Below, one piece after another: positions 62,582 through 64,000 of a DNA stretch of 64,000 bases (its first letter is position 1; every line of letters begins with the position of its first letter). The DNA is from Rhodobacter aestuarii (lineage in GTDB: Bacteria > Pseudomonadota > Alphaproteobacteria > Rhodobacterales > Rhodobacteraceae). The translations under genes were made by a program, and so were the position numbers. Where the stretch lies: assembly GCF_900156655.1 (NCBI RefSeq), contig NZ_FTOG01000004.1, forward strand, positions 124,001 to 188,000. The letters run 5' to 3'. The notes beneath the pieces were generated by a model, which was not told where the DNA came from, made no database searches, and worked only from the letters and a program-made list of their open reading frames with translations.

Positions 62582-63406
62582 ATGATCTATCTGGGCATTG
62601 ATGGCGGCGGCAGCGGATGCCGCGCGGTTTTGGCCGATGCGTCGGGTCAAGTTTTGGCGCGCGGCGAAGGTGGGCCTGCCAATATCGCCTCCGATTACAC
62701 AACCGCTGCAGCGCGCTTAAAGGCTTTGGCGCTTGAGGTAATCGGGGATCATCCGGTGGCTCAGGTGCGCGCGGTTTTGGGCGTGGCCGGGGCAAACCTT
62801 TCGGGCGCCGGGGGGCGCTTGGCGGCAGAACTGCCGTTTCGCGCCAAGGTGGTGCAAGACATTGCCACGTCGCTGCGCGGGGCGCTCGGTGAAGGTGATG
62901 GGATCGTGGCGGCGATTGGCACGGGCTCTGTTTTTGCGCGGCAATTGCATGGCGAGGTGAAAGCGATCGGCGGCTGGGGCTTTCGGTTGGGCGATGAAGC
63001 GTCGGGCGCATGGATGGGGCGGCTAATGCTCAACCGCATCACCCGGATGCTGGATGGCTATACGCCGCTCACCCCTTTGGCCGAGACGGTGCTGGCGGAT
63101 CTGGGCGGCGGGCCGGGACTTGTGGCCTTTACGCTCAACAAAACGCCGGGGGATCATGCCCGCCTCGTTTATAAAATGGCGGCTGCGCTGGATGACCCGT
63201 TGACACAAGAGGTCATGGCAGAAACGCAGGCGGAACTGCGCCGTGCAATTGGCTTGTTGCAATGCGATCCGCCCTTGCCGGTTGTGTGGCAAGGCGGGCT
63301 CGGCCCCACGCTTGCGCTGCCCGATTGGCCTCGGGCCGAGCCTTTGGGGACGGCGGTCGATGGCGCGCTGGCCATGGCGATGGATGAAACGATATGGGCA
63401 GAGTGA
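62582..63406 (+). CDS. BadF/BadG-type N-acetylglucosamine kinase-like protein
   Basis: A 274-residue ASKHA-fold kinase. It has the phosphate loop MIYLGIDGGGSGCRAVLADA, then GEGGPANIASDY, the second phosphate motif GIVAAIGTGSVFARQL, and IGGWGFRLGDEASGAWMG, as in GlcNAc kinases of the BadF/BadG/BcrA family. GGAGGGACG precedes ATG 62582. It overlaps nagA, which indicates GlcNAc use or peptidoglycan amino-sugar recycling: phosphorylation, then deacetylation of GlcNAc-6-phosphate. Confidence 0.88.
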   Translation: MIYLGIDGGGSGCRAVLADASGQVLARGEGGPANIASDYTTAAARLKALALEVIGDHPVAQVRAVLGVAGANLSGAGGRLAAELPFRAKVVQDIATSLRGALGEGDGIVAAIGTGSVFARQLHGEVKAIGGWGFRLGDEASGAWMGRLMLNRITRMLDGYTPLTPLAETVLADLGGGPGLVAFTLNKTPGDHARLVYKMAAALDDPLTQEVMAETQAELRRAIGLLQCDPPLPVVWQGGLGPTLALPDWPRAEPLGTAVDGALAMAMDETIWAE

Positions 63407-64000
63407 TCTTTACTGGCGCGCGGTTCTTTGACGGTGCAGCCTTTCATGAGGGCCAGGCGCTGGTGGTCTGCGATGGCCGGATCGAAGCGATCACACCCTT
63501 GGCGCAATGCCCTGAGGGAGAGCAGATCGCGCTCAAAGGCGGGGTTCTCGCGCCGGGCCTTGTGGACCTACAAGTGAACGGCGGCGGCGGGGTGATGCTG
63601 GGTGCGGGCGATGACCCGGTGCAAGAGATCGCCACGATTTGCACTGCCCATGCCGCCTTGGGGACGACCTCTGTTTTGCCCACGCTCATCACCACCTCTG
63701 CTGCTGAAACGCGCAAGGTCTTGGCGGCGGGCGTGGCGGCTGTGGGCCGTGTGCCGGGGTTCTTGGGGTTGCATCTTGAAGGCCCGCATTTGGACCCCAA
63801 GCGCCCCGGTTGCCATCCTGCCCAGCATATCCGCCCGATGGATCAAGACGACCTCGAAACACTCTGCGAAGCGCGCGCCGGTTTGCCCGCGCTGAAAATT
63901 ACTCTGGCTCCGGCTGCGGTGACGCCCGAGCAAATCGCCCGGCTGACCGAAGCGGGTGTTGTGGTGTTTCTGGGCCATGCCGAATGCAGCTTTGCGGAAG
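63394..64000 (+). CDS. nagA: N-acetylglucosamine-6-phosphate deacetylase (3' end cut by window)
   Basis: Deacetylates GlcNAc-6-phosphate to glucosamine-6-phosphate. The visible 202 codons include FTGARFFDGAAFHEGQALVV, APGLVDLQVNGGGGVMLGAG, the metal-ligand region LGLHLEGPHLDPKRPG (Glu of EGPHL), and VVFLGHAECSF with a metal His at the very end. The start is ATG 63394 (overlapping the kinase by 13 nt) or GTG 63403. The rest lies outside the window. Confidence 0.92.
   Translation, partial: MGRVIFTGARFFDGAAFHEGQALVVCDGRIEAITPLAQCPEGEQIALKGGVLAPGLVDLQVNGGGGVMLGAGDDPVQEIATICTAHAALGTTSVLPTLITTSAAETRKVLAAGVAAVGRVPGFLGLHLEGPHLDPKRPGCHPAQHIRPMDQDDLETLCEARAGLPALKITLAPAAVTPEQIARLTEAGVVVFLGHAECSFAE

Overview
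The window is ordinary chromosome from a high-GC alphaproteobacterium, most likely a member of the Rhodobacterales (Rhodobacter/Paracoccaceae group). The evidence is the block ech-rpsT-dnaA-dnaN-recF-gyrB next to mutM-ubiE-ubiB, a complete FlaF/FlbT flagellin-control module, a mitofilin-like protein between hemD and hemY, and small conserved proteins typical of this order. I saw no insertion sequence, prophage, CRISPR array, integrase or rRNA operon. Gene density is very high, with many 1-4 nt overlaps.

Layout. 1-8776 (minus): gyrB (cut at the window edge), recF, dnaN, dnaA, rpsT, an enoyl-CoA hydratase and mutM. 8853-11133 (plus): ubiE-ubiB. 11130-17738: first flagellar block, with flgD and fliK leftward and flgJ-type rod protein, flgN-like, fliC, flaF, flbT and a DUF1217 protein rightward. 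17846-29299: housekeeping (hemS-like, hemW, ridA, rdgB, rph, hrcA, grpE, mutS, maeB, ribokinase). 29338-35538 (minus): pstSCAB-phoU-phoB behind a near-consensus Pho box. 35556-42880: cbiX-like, EVE and YciI proteins, gpsA, tsaD, then hemD, mitofilin-like, hemY and tRNA-Thr(CGT). 42944-57220: second and larger flagellar block. Its parts are flgBC-fliEQ-flgFGAH-fliL leftward, fliI rightward, an operon fliL-(DUF6468-like)-motE-like-motA-large periplasmic protein leftward, and fliF-fliH-fliN-fliP rightward. 57211-64000: msrA, msrB, tRNA-Lys(TTT), dapF, mtaB-like, two order-specific unknowns, a lipoprotein, a BadF/BadG-type GlcNAc kinase and nagA (cut at the edge).

How the genes work together. The flagellar blocks supply the MS ring (FliF), part of the export gate (FliP, FliQ), the export ATPase and its regulator (FliI, FliH), a switch subunit (FliN), rod (FlgB, FlgC, FlgF, FlgG, FliE, FlgJ), L ring (FlgH), P-ring chaperone (FlgA), hook control (FlgD, FliK), filament (FliC) and stator (MotA, FliL). 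No fliG, fliM, flhA, flhB, fliR, flgE, flgI, flgK, flgL or motB is present, so the locus must be completed elsewhere. Four flagellar promoter regions carry paired TTA(N) half-sites 7 nt apart, resembling CtrA sites. The least-understood part is the motA operon. A MotE-like protein with a single periplasmic cysteine and a 773-residue periplasmic protein with a His-rich linker sit beside MotA where MotB would be expected; I propose them as a stator-associated module comparable to rhizobial MotC/MotE. Other points of interest are a possible small RNA at 36309-36466, an orphan inverted repeat at 36274-36308, hairpins between pstS and pstC and between hemY and tRNA-Thr, and TTAA tetranucleotides that act as both stop codons for three convergent gene pairs.
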